Positions 1 to 44,900 of a DNA stretch of 64,000 nt are shown one piece after another (position 1 is the stretch's first letter; each line of letters starts with the position of its first letter). Made by a program: the position numbers and the translations under genes. The stretch lies in NCBI GenBank assembly GCA_009760855.2, contig WPIO01000005.1, positions 6,182,001-6,246,000 of the forward strand. Direction: 5' to 3'. The notes beneath the pieces were generated by a model. That model made no database searches and had not been told where the DNA came from. It saw only the letters and a list, made by a program, of their open reading frames with translations. The stretch comes from Cristatella mucedo (taxonomy: Eukaryota > Bryozoa > Phylactolaemata > Cristatellidae).

Positions 1-180
1 CCTCGAGGCTCAGTTATGCTTCTTACTTTCCATTTGTTGCATGAGATAAAGTTTGTTGGCTACCTACCGCATACGTACCGAAAGCTACTTAAGCTTTGAG
101 CGGGTTACAGAAAACTCCTGCATAACATTCCCTCTTTGTCCTTGCGGCCTTGTGGAGTTGCAGACAGATGCATTAACCAT
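1..180 (+). mobile_element. LINE-A 3' end fragment
   Basis: Matches the last part of the LINE-A copies at 4200-4365 and 43010-43190 (GAAGTCTGTTGGCTACCGAATG-type region, then a GTGGAGTTGCAGACAGATGCATTA tail). Cut by the window edge; no coding content left. Confidence 0.75.
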
Positions 181-555
181 GCGATGCAACTCCTCATCTG
201 TCTGAACTGCTGCTGGAAGGGGAGTGGCTGGGCCTTTTCCTACAGCTCACTCAGAGCTAAAGAATCGTCCGGTATGTATCCTCTTGCCTACGCATCATGT
301 AACAAAAGAAGAGTGTTGTGTGAAGCATAGGTGAAGTAGAATGGCAGTCGAGGAAAGAAGTAGCAAAGATGTAGCAGCTAAGCACGGCCAGAGAGGTAGC
401 TCTACTACCAGCGGCTGAGCAGGAGACGAATTTGCTGAAACGAATTAAGAATTTAGGAATCGACTTCGACAGCCTAGGACCTGCCGAGCACAGTCACACA
501 ATTCATTCGTAATGTCAAGTTTCATTTCACATACCGGCATCGAACGAATCAGGTA
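181..555. other. UPF2 intron, nothing recognised
   Basis: No exon, RNA gene or repeat that I recognise. The short ORFs here show no family resemblance. Confidence 0.4.
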
Positions 556-559
556 GAAG

Positions 560-955
560 TACGACCACGGCTTATAAATTGTGAAAAGAAGCAGATCAAG
601 CACAGAATTCTGGGGTACCCTGTCCTTAAGTGGTTCCTCAGATGATTGGTGCCGATTGCCATCAATGCTCTGGAATCTCCTGCTTAGGTCAGACCTAAAT
701 CATTGCAGTGAAGTGCCAGTGATGCACAGACAAGATGAGAGGTGCTTGAGAAGGACTTGATGATTAATAGTATCAAACTCTGCCGAAAGTCAAGCAAAAC
801 AAGCAAAGACTATACATAGGTTTGCGTTCCTGAGAAGGTCGTTAAACCCGAAGCGATACTCACTCTGTGGAGTAATTAGCTCCAAAAACCAGACTGGAAC
901 TTACCAGCCAGGTTTGAAGTTTCAGTATTAGAGTTTAGCTGTTCTGCCACTTCTC
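560..955 (-). mobile_element. LINE-B reverse-transcriptase fragment, decayed
   Basis: Aligns by eye with 52480-52870 (also minus strand), including the sequence complementary to the LDLSAAFDTIDH and QWFRSYLSGRL region and the segment upstream of it. Many indels; non-coding. Confidence 0.75.
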
Positions 956-1019
956 ATATTAATCTTAAGAACAGAAGTAGTGAGACCGGCAGAAGCTGCT
1001 TAATTTATGTTGGTTCAAG

Positions 1020-1140
1020 GTATCTTTCTTAACCATCCGATCGTGTTTCTTTTGCAGGAAACGTGAAGTGCCTAGAAAGAGATTGAGTTCACCGAGGGCG
1101 CTTTATCAAGTGTGTTATTATTACTATTAATTGTTGGCCC
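1020..1140 (+). mobile_element. LINE-B 3' end
   Basis: Contains the family hairpin region (AGTGCC...GGGCGCTTT) and a decayed TTATTATTA tail. Confidence 0.75.
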
Positions 1141-1349
1141 CTAACAACAGCTTTTTTGAAAGGTGCTGGGTCATGACCTGAGTTTAAGGACATATTTATT
1201 ATGTTAGTCAAGCATAGCATCAGTAGACCTGTGCATCGAAGAAGTTGGACATCGGGAATAGGGTCTAGTAGGCTAGCAGTCTTTTTGACTGGGAGATGAA
1301 TTTCAGGGTGAGGTCACTAGTGGAAGGCTTGAATGCAGGGATTGAAGTA

Positions 1350-1740
1350 ATAATAATAATAATGCACTTGATAAAGTGCCCTCTGAGAATTCAATCTCTC
1401 TCTAGGTGCTTTACATTGCTGCAAAGGGAAATGCGATTGAATGGTAAGTCATATCATGCTTGATAAACAACATGAATAGCATGGCAGAGATGCTGCAAGT
1501 AATTGAGTGAGAGGAGTCCAGTGTGATGTTATTGAGGCACTGGACTCCAGGTGGGATGCCTTATGGATGGACTCTCTGTTCTTGTCTATCTTCCTGAAAA
1601 ACAAGCCAGAAAAACCATCTGCTAGATCACCATAAGGAAGATCACTAAATAAGGAGCTATCCTGAGAGTGATTCAAGAGATTGTTGATGGTCGACATCAG
1701 CATTTTTGGATTGTGCATCTGTGATTCGACAAGGTTTTTA
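1350..1740 (-). mobile_element. LINE fragments: LINE-B 3' end plus LINE-A linker region
   Basis: 1350-1490 is a minus-strand LINE-B end starting with an (AAT)n run, then the hairpin region. 1449-1718 translates on the minus strand to MHNPKMLMSTINNLLNHSQ and DLADGFSGLFFRKIDKNRES, the endonuclease-RT linker that also occurs at 41800-41960 on the plus strand. Confidence 0.75.
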
Positions 1741-1784
1741 TTGAAGATTGACCTGGCCTTTACTAGGGTAGATTGGTATGATCT

Positions 1785-2140
1785 GCCTCAAACCTCAAAT
1801 TCTTTGGAGGCCGTGCCTTTAGTTCGTATGCTCCCGTAGCCTGGAGCTCACTCCCGACTTGCATCACGACATATCCTGACTCGATCACATTTAAAAAGAA
1901 ACTAAAAACGCACCTATTTATCACAGCATTTAGTGGGTCCCTGTGATTCATCCTTTACAAGCTTATGCGTGCTGCCACTGTGCATGCTGACCTTGTGCAT
2001 GTCACCTCTAACCATGTTGTTCTTGTTGTCTATTGAGCATGCTAGCACTAACCATTCGACCGTGCTTCCTTTGCAGCAATTGTAAAGCGCCTAGATAGAG
2101 ATAAAGCTCTGTGAGGCGCTATGCCAAATGTATTATTATT
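1785..2140 (+). mobile_element. LINE-B 3' end
   Basis: Carries the C-terminal coding remnant (complement of the DRAFSSYAPKAWNSLP-type block), the stop region, the hairpin (AAGCGCCT...GAGGCGCT) and a TTATTATTAT tail. Confidence 0.8.
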
Positions 2141-2589
2141 ATAATCTGCAGTAGTCCTCCAATTTACTAGGATAGATTGATATGATCTACAGTAGTCCTC
2201 GTATGTCTTGCGATAGACAGTCAGTCCTGATCTTGTTATGCTTTTGCAAGCTTGCACTTAGTAGACCTAGCTACTTCAATGTCTGTGGTAAACCATAGGC
2301 CGTCTGGGCAAGAGTACACAGTTTGCTTAGTCAGAGGTACAAACTCGTAGTCAGCTAGTGTGGTGTTGTAGCATTCTACCAATGACGACAGGTCAGAAGG
2401 GGAATTGACCAGCAGGGGTGGAGGAGATATTTTGAGTGGACTGTATCGATGTCTCGTGTCTTAAGGTTTCGAGATGCAACAATGATTCTAGAAACGGAAG
2501 AGGGCACAAACTGCAAACTGGATGAGATATGAGCAGCTGTGCAGAATTTTGGACTATTGGACGATAGCATACAATCGTGGCAGATTGAA

Positions 2590-3100
2590 TCGATCTTGTG
2601 GCTTTAGTTGTGAGTAGGGCTCATGCTTACGAGCTTCAAGAGAAAACGATCAGTCAGTGCACGAAGTTCGGCACTGAAGGTGTCAGTTGAGTTGTCGAAA
2701 TGAATATTCAAATCACCCAGAACGAAGAAGGGACGATTTCTTTATATGGAATCGAAATGAGATAAGAAAAATCTTAGATTAAGGAGGATTTGGTATCGGG
2801 GGGGGGGGGGGGTGATAGATTAATGCCTTCATCGGCAGCTTGTTGTCGGAGGGAATCAAAACAAAAGATTCCAAAGACTGCTTTGAGGGGGTCTGCAAAC
2901 GGCTTGAAATTGATGGAGGAGCATGCGACAATCGCGACTCCATCAGTTTTGATTAATCAAGTGAAATGAAAGATCGAGAGACCTGTTGAGGTGGTGCCGG
3001 TTATGGTCAGGAAGTTCGTCGATTTCAGCCAGCTTCCCGTCAAAGCAAACTGGTCAAGGGGCATCGGCAAGAAACATGTCACTTGTAATTAGAGCTTTAT
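2590..3100 (-). mobile_element. LINE endonuclease-domain remnant
   Basis: Minus-strand translation gives GDLNIHFDNSTDTF (compare GDFNIHVDN at 57660-57700) and, further upstream, DGVAIVACSSINFKPF and LTGSWL-like blocks. These are apurinic/apyrimidinic endonuclease motifs of CR1/L2-type LINEs. Frameshifted and interrupted by a G14 run at 2799-2812. Confidence 0.65.
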
Positions 3101-3867
3101 TGCACATTGAACAAGGGTTTGAAAAGGGGACTCGAAGTTTGGTTACCAGAGTTATAGTGGACTTGGTGACTACAAGTTGGAGTGATTCACTGCAATGATC
3201 GGGGTAGAGTGAGCTGACAATGCTGCTTGAGACAAAACTGGGAATACTGGGTTTGTGCAGCATGCTAGCAGGTTCCATAAGGGAAATGCCCAATTCACGA
3301 ATCTTAGCAGCAGTAACCGCAACCAGGAACACATTTTTTAACGACGATAGCAAAACAATAATAGGCAGGCACGATCGTACCTAATTGGTAGGTCGCTGAC
3401 ATAAGAGTCTCAGCCCGCTGGAGTGAGAAACCTCAGGCCAGTAGGGTGGAAGTGTGTTGCAATGCCAGGATGGGGCACCTGGCTTAAGCACAAAACATGT
3501 ACATGGCCATAGGCACTTATTTCTCACTTACCGCTGTGAAACAGCAAACGGATATGCTTTAAACATGTCTGAGCTGTATCGGTTTCTACATTTGATGTTC
3601 GGATTTGCCGAAGGAAATTCTGCAACAAATAAGAAACGCTGTGTGCTCTTGGTGTCTGAAGCCCATAAATGATAAGAAACCCCAAGGCCTCTTCCTCCAC
3701 CCGCAGGGGCACTGGTGATAAGACTTGGCTTAAAATCGCTGCAGCACGACCACTCGGTCTTGAGTACTCATTACACATGTTTTATGTCACTTGTACCCTA
3801 TCCATAATGCTGCTGCTTGGGAAATGGGTCCACTCACCGGGTGGCATGCTTCAACGACATCCTCACG
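3101..3867. other. UPF2 intron, nothing recognised
   Basis: No host exon found. Short overlapping ORFs on both strands lack family similarity. Confidence 0.4.
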
Positions 3868-4365
3868 TCAAACACTGAGCAAAGTTCTTACGCTGACCCA
3901 CAAGGCCCGCCACGGCTTGGCTCCTTCATACCTGGCTGAACTGCTGCATCAGTTTCAGCCTGTTCGCCCCCTCAGGTCCTGTGTGGACAATAAATTAGCT
4001 GTCCCATTCCTCCGCTTAAAGACAGTTGGCGACAGAAGCTTTAGCTCTGCAGGTCCTAGACTGTGGAACTCGCTTCCACAATTCTTGCGCAACGACATCT
4101 ACTCTCCAACTGCCGACTGTGGCACATTTTTTTCAGCAGTCCTGAACTGCCACTTCTATGCTACTCCTATGCTACTCACTACCTCAACTGCTCTCCTGAC
4201 TCTGCTATGCTTCCCACTTTCTCTTTGTTGCGTGAGACGAAGTCTGTTGGCTACCGAATGCATACCGAAAGCCGCTTAGGCTGTGAGTGCGCTATACAAA
4301 ACTCTCCTGCGTAACACCCACATGGTCTTTATGACTTTGTGGAGTTACTGACGGAGATACATTAC
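3868..4365 (+). mobile_element. LINE-A 3' fragment, 5'-truncated
   Basis: Encodes the RT-downstream block [20 protein letters not shown] and FSSAGPRLWNSLPQFLRND, then the 3' UTR ending in the ACGGAGATACATTACA tail. It ends about 190 bp before UPF2 exon 1 of the window. Confidence 0.88.
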
Positions 4366-4556
4366 AAACACTGCTCTAGTGCTGTCATACTAATGTAGGG
4401 ATGCAGAGATTTAGTTCTCTTAGCGCGATGTAATAACATCTAGTTGTTATTATTGTTGCTGTTCTTAATATTATTTTAACATAAACTGACCGTGGTCCGC
4501 AGTTCCTGAGCCGCTAGCATGCTTTCTCATCGGTACTCCCTTTGTTCCCATGGCAG

Positions 4557-36892
<32,336 letters not shown>

Positions 36893-37326
36893 CCTGAGAG
36901 GATTGGCTGCGGCGCCTCCGCCGTCGTGCTTATGCAGTGGGTGCCTGGTGCTCGGCGCTGCCGATCGTGGCGTCCAGCTGTCACTCGCTCGGGCAATTTA
37001 TTCGGATCCAGGCTCGGCTCCATGCGGTGTTATCCCACACCGCTCCGGGGCACACAATCGGTCCAAAGAAAATGCTCTCGGAAGGGGTGGGTGCAAATCA
37101 AACGGCTGCTCGTGCACCCGGAGCTGGCCGAGCTTGTCGATCGAGCAGCACCCTTCATCCACTCCGGAAACGACGATGCCGCCTCCGTCGCTCGGCTTAG
37201 GCACGTTGCGCGAGCGAGCCACGACTGCTAGGCACGCTTCGGGCATAAGTCTGACGACGGTCCACTTGCTTCGCTCCCACTCGTCGGTCGATGCTCAGCG
37301 CAAGAGCAGGCATCGCCTCAAATAAA
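36893..37326 (+). terminator. UPF2: UPF2 3' UTR with AATAAA at 37321-37326
   Basis: About 430 bp between the UPF2 stop and the first canonical AATAAA, followed by a T-rich GTTGTTTTG stretch suited to a cleavage/downstream element. The segment is GC-rich, has no repeat I recognise, and its short ORFs look like shadows. Confidence 0.7.
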
Positions 37327-38444
37327 GTTGTTTTGTTACCTTTATCATGCCACTGCTGCCGGCATCTCGTGGGCGAGGTCCTATGCAATTTCCCCGTCGT
37401 TACCATCGAGATCGTGCATGATTGCTCATGTTCACATAACAGCTGCTAGCTGCTGTGGTATCAGATCGCCATTTCGCCCTATTTTCTTTTTGTACTTGAC
37501 TGCACCTTGCTGTGTTACCCACATTGCGGGCCGCTGCTGCTGCTTCAGCACTCGGGTACGCAGAAAAAGCTGGGACATAAATCTGCAGGTCTTTTGATTG
37601 ACAGCAAGCGCTTTGCAATGTAGGGCACGTGCTTATGCAAACCAGCAGCTGCAGCTGCTGCCGCCGTGGGATTTGATTGGTTGTTCAGCTGCTTGTGCCT
37701 TGCCATCCGGTTTCGGTGGGCTTAGGCGTAGGAGGTGATGTGGTGGGGGCGCCAAGGGAGATTTAGCTGCGTCAGTGCCAGACCTGACGGCTCGTGATGA
37801 GCCGCCCTACAGGTGGTTTCGCCGAATGCCACCTGGCTGCACTGCAAGCAACCTGGTAAAGTTGAGAGTGCATGGCAGTTCCATGCCAGACCTCTCCGGT
37901 GATGACCTCTCAGCTTGCATGTGAGCCAAGCATGACTGCCAAAGGCAAGCAGCCTCTGGCCTCTTCAGTCCTCGCCTCCTAGGAATCCGGCGGCTGCCTC
38001 CTCCAGAACTGCAGTTGAGTTAAGGAGGTGAACCTGAAAACCGAGAAGGTCGGCCCATTTGCACACGGCGCCTCACCGCAGCCGGTTTAAGAGTAGGCCC
38101 GAAGCTCTGCTGGTGTGACTGCCCAACGAAAGCCACTGCGTGGGTGAAGGGGTTCGCCAGACATTACCGCACTGTCGCGAAAAGTGGCTGACAGGGAGCG
38201 GACGAGCACAGCATTTTTCTTTTAACCAAGATCCTAAACGCTGAACCTGAAAAAGAGCCTAGAAACGTCTTTTTTTAATGTGTGCCTGCTTTGGGTGCAG
38301 TGCTGATTGCAGAAAGCTCACTACATCTATGCTGAACGATGCAGGATTACTTGCTGGCAAATGGGAGAAGGTTGGCACTCATTTTGTCACTGGACCAGTG
38401 CTGGCGTCAGCGGCTGCATACGAAAAGATCCATCTGTCTGGTTT
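37327..38444. other. Convergent intergenic region between UPF2 and MORN3
   Basis: GC-richer than the introns. No ORF with recognised similarity. The MORN3 transcript end should fall here or in the 38445-38600 stretch, but I see no convincing minus-strand AATAAA. Confidence 0.4.
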
Positions 38445-38454
38445 CTAGTATTTT

Positions 38455-38572
38455 GCCGGTTGGAGCTGGAGCGACCGTGTTCGCACGTGGTACTTGTCTT
38501 CTGTGAGCTTGCTGTTGCTAATGGCGTGGATGGCGGCTGCTGCTTGGACCCAGAAGCTGAGGACTGGAACTG
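38455..38572 (-). CDS. Possible MORN3 terminal exon (phase unresolved)
   Basis: One minus-strand frame reads VPVLSFWVQAAAAIHAISNS then KLTEDKYHV and a stop at 38445-38447 region. This loosely resembles the V-x-hydrophobic-L...A-E-A-L tail of MORN3. The nearest acceptor (CTGCAG) gives phase 2 whereas exon 4 ends in phase 0, so either the exon is elsewhere or there is a sequence error or a missed acceptor. Confidence 0.25.
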
Positions 38573-38793
38573 ACAAGCTGCAGCCACTTGAAGCCGGGTG
38601 GATGATGGTGTAGCTCCCCCCCCCCCTATGATCGGTTATCTTGTGCAAGGTTCAACGTCATTTTAATTAACGGGTTCATAAATTTCTGGCTCAGCCCTTA
38701 GCTTCCCTCCCAGCGATCCATCGGTCAGGAGGGATGTGCCACGGATGGCAGCACGAGCGTGAGCATGCCTGCATGCGAGCGAGCGCTGCTCAC

Positions 38794-38978
38794 CTTGGGT
38801 ATTGGGAAGCTGGTCCGTGCCGGCGCTCCTTCGCGTCCGAAGTCGCGCATCTCACCACACTTGGCTATGTCGTCCAGCCACACACCTTCGTACAGCTGGC
38901 CCTTGTCGAGGTAGAAGAACTTGCCGCGGCCATTCTTCTTGTCTCCTTTCCAGGTGCCTTCGTACCTGTTCTCGTTAA
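38794..38978 (-). CDS. MORN3: MORN3 exon 4
   Basis: Acceptor TTTTGCAG. The two opening bases complete a Val codon, then NENRYEGTWKGDKKNGRGKF, FYLDKGQLYEGVWLDDIAKC and ARTSFPIPK. Donor GTGAGC, phase 0. Confidence 0.92.
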
Positions 38979-41900
38979 CTGCAAAAGCAAAATGGACGAC
39001 CGGCTGCCTTATTGCAGCTCCCTGCTGTGTTCGTGGGCCTTGCTGGCCGGCGAGCTGGCAGTATCCATCTAAGACCGACCCAGTTTTTTTCTGGCCGACA
39101 TGGATACTGTTCCTGGCATCGTGTCAGCTCCTGCCTCGAGAAGGAGCCCAGCGGAGAGGGAAGGGGAAATTCTAACCCACACATTTGGTCCTTTGCTCAT
39201 AAAAGGAGCCCATCGAAGTGTCAGACAAAAATGTCGCTCAGGACTCAAATCTAATCTAGGTGCCCATCTTTTAGATTGGGGTGGGGTTCAGTTGCTTTCT
39301 TGCAGCATTCGCGTTGAAGCTGCAAAACCCATTCGGTGGCGTGGTCGGGCTTTTCGAACATCGGACATGCATCGTGACATAAAGGGTTTGACAAAAGTAG
39401 TATTCACTGCATCGGCTTTCGCACCCTTCCCTGTTGCGTGGACACATTCTCCAGCTCGGTCGTAAGTGCATACATACGGTTGACTGTGCAAAATTCACAG
39501 TCGACGTATGTAAGATGTGGTGTCAAGAGACTGCCAGGTTACTGCAAAAGGCCGATAAGGCCACGACCACCCTGTGTCTTCTAGCAATGAGGCTATAAAT
39601 ACCGGAAGGAAGCATATGGCCGGAAGGGAGGGGGACAGTGGTACACGGTATAAGCAGCACGGCCTGGGCATGCCTGCTGGTCAGCAAGGCGACTCACTCG
39701 AACGAACGGGCCTCAGCAAAGAAAGCTATCGCGTCGGCAGGCTGCTTATCGCTGCATGCATCGGCCACAGGGAGGGCTGCCAATGGTAATCAAGGTGGCA
39801 CCCAGGGTGGCACCCTTTTGACAGTGGCCATTCAAAGGACAGCTGCGCTGCTGCAAGGGTCGCATCGGCCTGGAAATCGTGAAAGCAGTGTACACACGCT
39901 GGCATGCACTGCTTCGATCACGCTTGCTGTGGTTACTGATTGTAGCCGCTCGTGGCTGTAGGCAGGGCAAACAGGCTGAAACGGCTCGTCGTGACTGGAG
40001 CAGGCTGGGATAGGTGGCAGCAGCGCCTTTAGTATGTTGCTCTCACCCAGCCTGAACATGCCTTGTCCATTTCGCATGTCATCGTACCATTCGCCCTCGT
40101 AGATGGCACCGTCGGCGTAGTACATGCGTCCCCAGCCGCTCCGCTTGTCTGCATACCATTCCCCCTCGTAGTACTCGGAGTCCGAATAGAAGTGTGTGCC
40201 GTAGCCCTGTAAAGGCGAGCACTCAGCACTGCTGCTCAGCAGCGCCCGGCGCTCTGCTCGCGGTGCTCGTCCACTCACGTGCTTCTTGTCGTGCTTCCAG
40301 CCACCGGCGTAGACCTTGCGGTAGTCATTGCCGCTCGGCAGGCTGTACGTGCCAAAGCCATTCCTCTGATCGTCTGCCCAGTCGCCGTCGTAAATTGCAC
40401 CGTTGCTTTTCCAAACGTAGGTCCCTTTGCCTGCAAAAAAAGTCGGGCCATCAGCAAAGGTCGTGAGCTAGTTTCGAGCACCAAAGACCATTCGCATGCA
40501 CGTTCAGTGTGGTAGCACGGCTAGCTCAGTCGGAAGAGCATGGAGACTATTAATTTCCTGGTGGCTTCGTGCCTCACGCCTGGCAAAAATGTTGCCCTTC
40601 TAATCGGTGATGCCTGTTGTGTGACCGTTATTGCGTGCTCGGAATTTAGGTGACCTCTTTTATAACGCCCTTAAGTTCGAAAGCTTCATTAGGTTAGCCA
40701 TCATGTTGGATCCTTTTCTTAGATTAGGCGCTTTCAACCGAGGTGGTTTGTAAGAAATCATACGAGCTCACTGGTTCTGTCTAGATTGTACTAATGTAAC
40801 TCAGTTTTGGCTGGGCTACCAAAACAACCAGTCACACAGCTGGCGCCGATCCACAAGGAGCTTGTGATGTATCTGGATTCACACCTCACAGAACTACTGC
40901 ATCAGTGTCAGCCTCTTTGTGCCTTTCGTGGATCTTCTTTGGACAATAAATTAGCTGCTCCATTCCTCGGCTTAAAGACCGTTGGTGACAGAAGATTTTG
41001 CTCTGCAGGTCCTAGACTGTGGAATTAACTTCCACAGTTCTTACACAACGACATCTTCTCTCCTGCTGCCGACTGTGGCATATCCTCTTGAGCCACCGAG
41101 AGCTACTTCCATGCTACCCACTTCCTCAACTGACAAGCCTCAGCTATGCTTCTTGCTTTCTCTTTGCTGTGTGAGATGAAGTCTTTTGGCTATCGAGTTC
41201 ACACCGAAAGCCATTCAGACTTTAAGTGTGCTGTATAAAGCTTTCCGATGTAATACCCACTTGGTCCTTGTGGCTTTGTGGAGTTACTGATGGAGATACA
41301 TTATATTACATTTTAGTGCGGTTAATTCAGCAATGCTGCGCCGTGCTCTCATGAAATGCCTGCTCGCCTGAAGAATCTTGGCTAAATGGACCCTGATTAT
41401 CTTCTCAAGGGTCCATCAAGAAATGAATTGCCTATTCTATCATGAAGGCAATGGTACTGAATTGGAAGTTTCCAACTGCTCATAAATATGCAGGACATCT
41501 ATTTCAGGGCGAATCTATTGGTAGATTACTAACACACGACACTAGATGACATGCTAGATAAATTACCACACTCGAGACGAGTTTGCTAAGTGCACTCTGC
41601 ACCCTTGCCCAGATGGCGTTTGGTTCGCCTCAGACATTAGACTAGCAAGGTCTACAAAGTGCAAGCTTGAAAAAGCATACACAAATCAGGACTGACAGTC
41701 CATCGACAAACATGCGAGGACTATTGTGTATATCGTACCAATCAACCCTTGCAAAGGAGAGTCTAGCGTCTATAAAAAATATTGTTGAATCTCACATGCA
41801 CAATCCTAAAATGCTGATGTCGACGATCAACCAGCTCCTCAACCGATCCCATGTTAGCTCCTTTCCTAATGATTCCTGTGGTGATCTAGCTGATCACTTC

Positions 41901-44900
41901 CCTAACTTATTTGTTAAGAAGATAGACAAGATCCGGGAGTCCATCCCTAACATGGCAGCATCCCCCTGGAATCCTGTCCCTCAATTAATGAAGCACCTTG
42001 ATGTCTACATCCAAGGAGATTACTAGTGACCTCATCCTGAAGTTCATATCCCAAAAAATAACACAACTAGTCCTCTGGACCCTATTCCCACTTTCCTGCT
42101 CCTACGATGCATTGATCTGCTACTGCCAGGCATCACTTCTATGCTGACGATACTCAGTTGTATTTGTCATTTAAACCGTCGGAATCTGCTGCAGCAACTG
42201 AGAAACTGAATGCTTGCCTTGCCGATATTCGATCCTGGATGTCGGAAATCTTCCTGAAATTAAATGACGATAAAACCGAACTGCTTCTCATAGGACACCC
42301 TAAGCGTGTGGCTGGGTTAAAAGGCTTTGCTGTTCTAATAGGTGTTGCTATTGTGCGACCTTCACCACGTGCTCGTAATTTAGGTGTCCTGCTCGACAGC
42401 TGCCTCAATTTCAAAAGCTTCATTCAGAAGACTGCCTCTACAGCTAGCCATCACATCCGATCCCGATCCTAGATTAGAAGCTGTCTCCCACAGTGGCTTG
42501 TAAAAAATTTAACTAGCTCTATAGTTCTGTCTCGGCTTGATTATTGTAATTCCCTTTTGGCTGGGCTACCAAAGAAAGCTATTATGCCACTACATCGGAC
42601 TATGAATATGGCTGCAAGGCTGGTCTTCAAGTCCCAGCGGTTTGAGCACGTGTCACCTTTGCTGAAAGAGCTAGGATGGTTGCCGGTTAAGCAAAGGATA
42701 CAGAGCAAAGTTCTTACGCTGACCCACAAGGCCCGCCACGGCTTGGCTCCTTCGTACCTAGCTGAACTGCTGCATCAGTTTCAGCCTGTTCGCGCCCTGA
42801 GGTCCTGTGTGGACAATAAATTAGCTGTCCCATTCCTCCACTTAAAGACAGTTGGTGACAGAAGCTTTAGCTCTGCAGGTCCTAGACTGTGGAACTCGCT
42901 TCCACAATTCTTACGCAACGACATCTACTCTCCAACTGCCGACTATGGCACATCTTTTTCAGCGGTCCTGAGTTGCTACTTCTATGCTACTCACTACCTT
43001 AATTGCTCTCCTGACTCTGCTATGCTTCCCACTTTCTCTTTGTTGCGTGAGACGAAGTCTGTTGGGTACCGAATGCGTACCGAAAGCCGCTTAGGCTGTG
43101 AGTGCACTATACAAAACTCTCCTGCGTAACACCCACATGGTCTTTATGACTTTGTAGAGTTACTGACGGAGTTACATTACATTACATTACATAGCTAACA
43201 CCATAATCATGTCATTAGCCTCAGGTTATGTACCAGCACCTTTCAAAAGGGCTTTAGTCAGGCCACTACTCAAGAAAAACACTAGACCACGAGAACTTGA
43301 GCAACTTCCACCCAGTCTCCCTTCTACCGTTCCCGTAAAAGACACTGGAGCAAGTCGGGGCAGACCAGCTGAACACACATATTGAAACTTCAAACCTTGC
43401 TAGTAAGTTCCAGTCTGGCTTTAGAACTAATCACTCCACAGAGTCAACATTGCTTAGGGTATACAACGACCTACTTAGGAATGCAGACGTGGGTAGAGTG
43501 TCTCTGCTTGTTTTGCTCGATCTTTCGGTAACTTTTGATACCATCGATCACCAAGTCCTTCTAGAGCGCCCCCCATCTCGCCTGCGCATTAATGGCACTG
43601 CATTGCAATTGTTCAGGTTCTGTCTCAGTGGGATACTCCAGAGAATTGAAGTGAATGAACAAAGATCATCTGAGGAGCCTCTGAAATATGGGATACATCA
43701 GGGCTCTGTGCTTGGTCCAGAGTGTCTCTGCTTGTTTTGCTTGATCTTTCGGCAGCTTTTGACACCATCGATCACTAAGTTCTTCTAGAGCGCCTCTCAT
43801 CTCGCCTGGGCATCACTGGCACTGCTCTGCAGTGGTTCAGGTCCTATCTCAGTGGGAGACTCCAGAGTATTGATGTGAATGGACAAAGATCATCTGAAGT
43901 ACCTCAGAAATATGGAGTACCTCAGGGCTCCGTGCTAGGTCCGGTTCTTTTCACGGTTTATACTCTCCCTCTTGCTGATGTGATTGCCAAGCACAATCTA
44001 GGCTTTCACTTCTATGCGGAAACACTCAGTTGTACCTTTGCTTTGATCCCTCTCAGCGTTCGAGCACCTCAAATTCTCTAAACTCACATGCTGCATGCAT
44101 TGATGACATCCGCACATGGATGGCAGCAAATTTTCTTAAACTAAACGATGACAAAACTAACTTACTAGTTATGAGCAAACCCAGTGTGCTTCACAAATTG
44201 GAAAGGCTGATGCTCAAAATTGGCTCTTCCAGCATATCTCCAGTTGCATCAGCTCGAAATCTAGGTGTCATATTCCAAAGCGACGTCTCGTTAGACGACC
44301 ATATCAGCTCCACAGTCAAATCTGCCTATTTTCAGCTTCATAATATTGCTTAAATTCGGGCTTGTTTAGATAAGGATACCACGTCCAAGTTGGTCCATGC
44401 ATTCGTGACATCCCGTCTCGACTTCTGCAACTCACTGCTTACTGGCCTACCAGCATGTGCGATCAGGCGATTGCAGCTGATGCAAAACTCCGCAGGTAGG
44501 CTTGTCTGTCGTGAGCGTCGCAGTTGCCACATTACTTCACTTCTCGCCGACCTGCACTGGCTACCAGTCAAGCAACGGATTGACTTCAAGATTTTGTCGC
44601 TCACTTTTAGGTCCCTTCATTCTATGGCTCCAGCCTATCTCTCCGACATACTCCACTCAGGCCAAGCATCACACCACCCGCTTTTCGGAATCCAACAGTC
44701 TAGAAATACCTCGTACAAACCTCAAATCCTTTGGAGACCGTGCATTTAGTTCGTGTGCTCCCAAAGCCTGGGACTCCCTCCCGACCTGCGTCAGAACATT
44801 CCCTGACTTGACCACATTTAAAAGAAACTTAAAAACACACCTATTTAGGACGGCATTTAGTGGGTCCCTGTGATTCGTCCTTGATGTGCTTGTATGTGCT

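Noticed and set aside
37327-38300. A further gene between UPF2 and MORN3
   Set aside because: ORFs are short, overlap on both strands and show no recognised family motif or exon structure.
40515-40584. Functional tRNA-Lys gene
   Set aside because: Anticodon changed, T arm degenerate and acceptor stem unpaired; treated as a pseudogene fused to a LINE.
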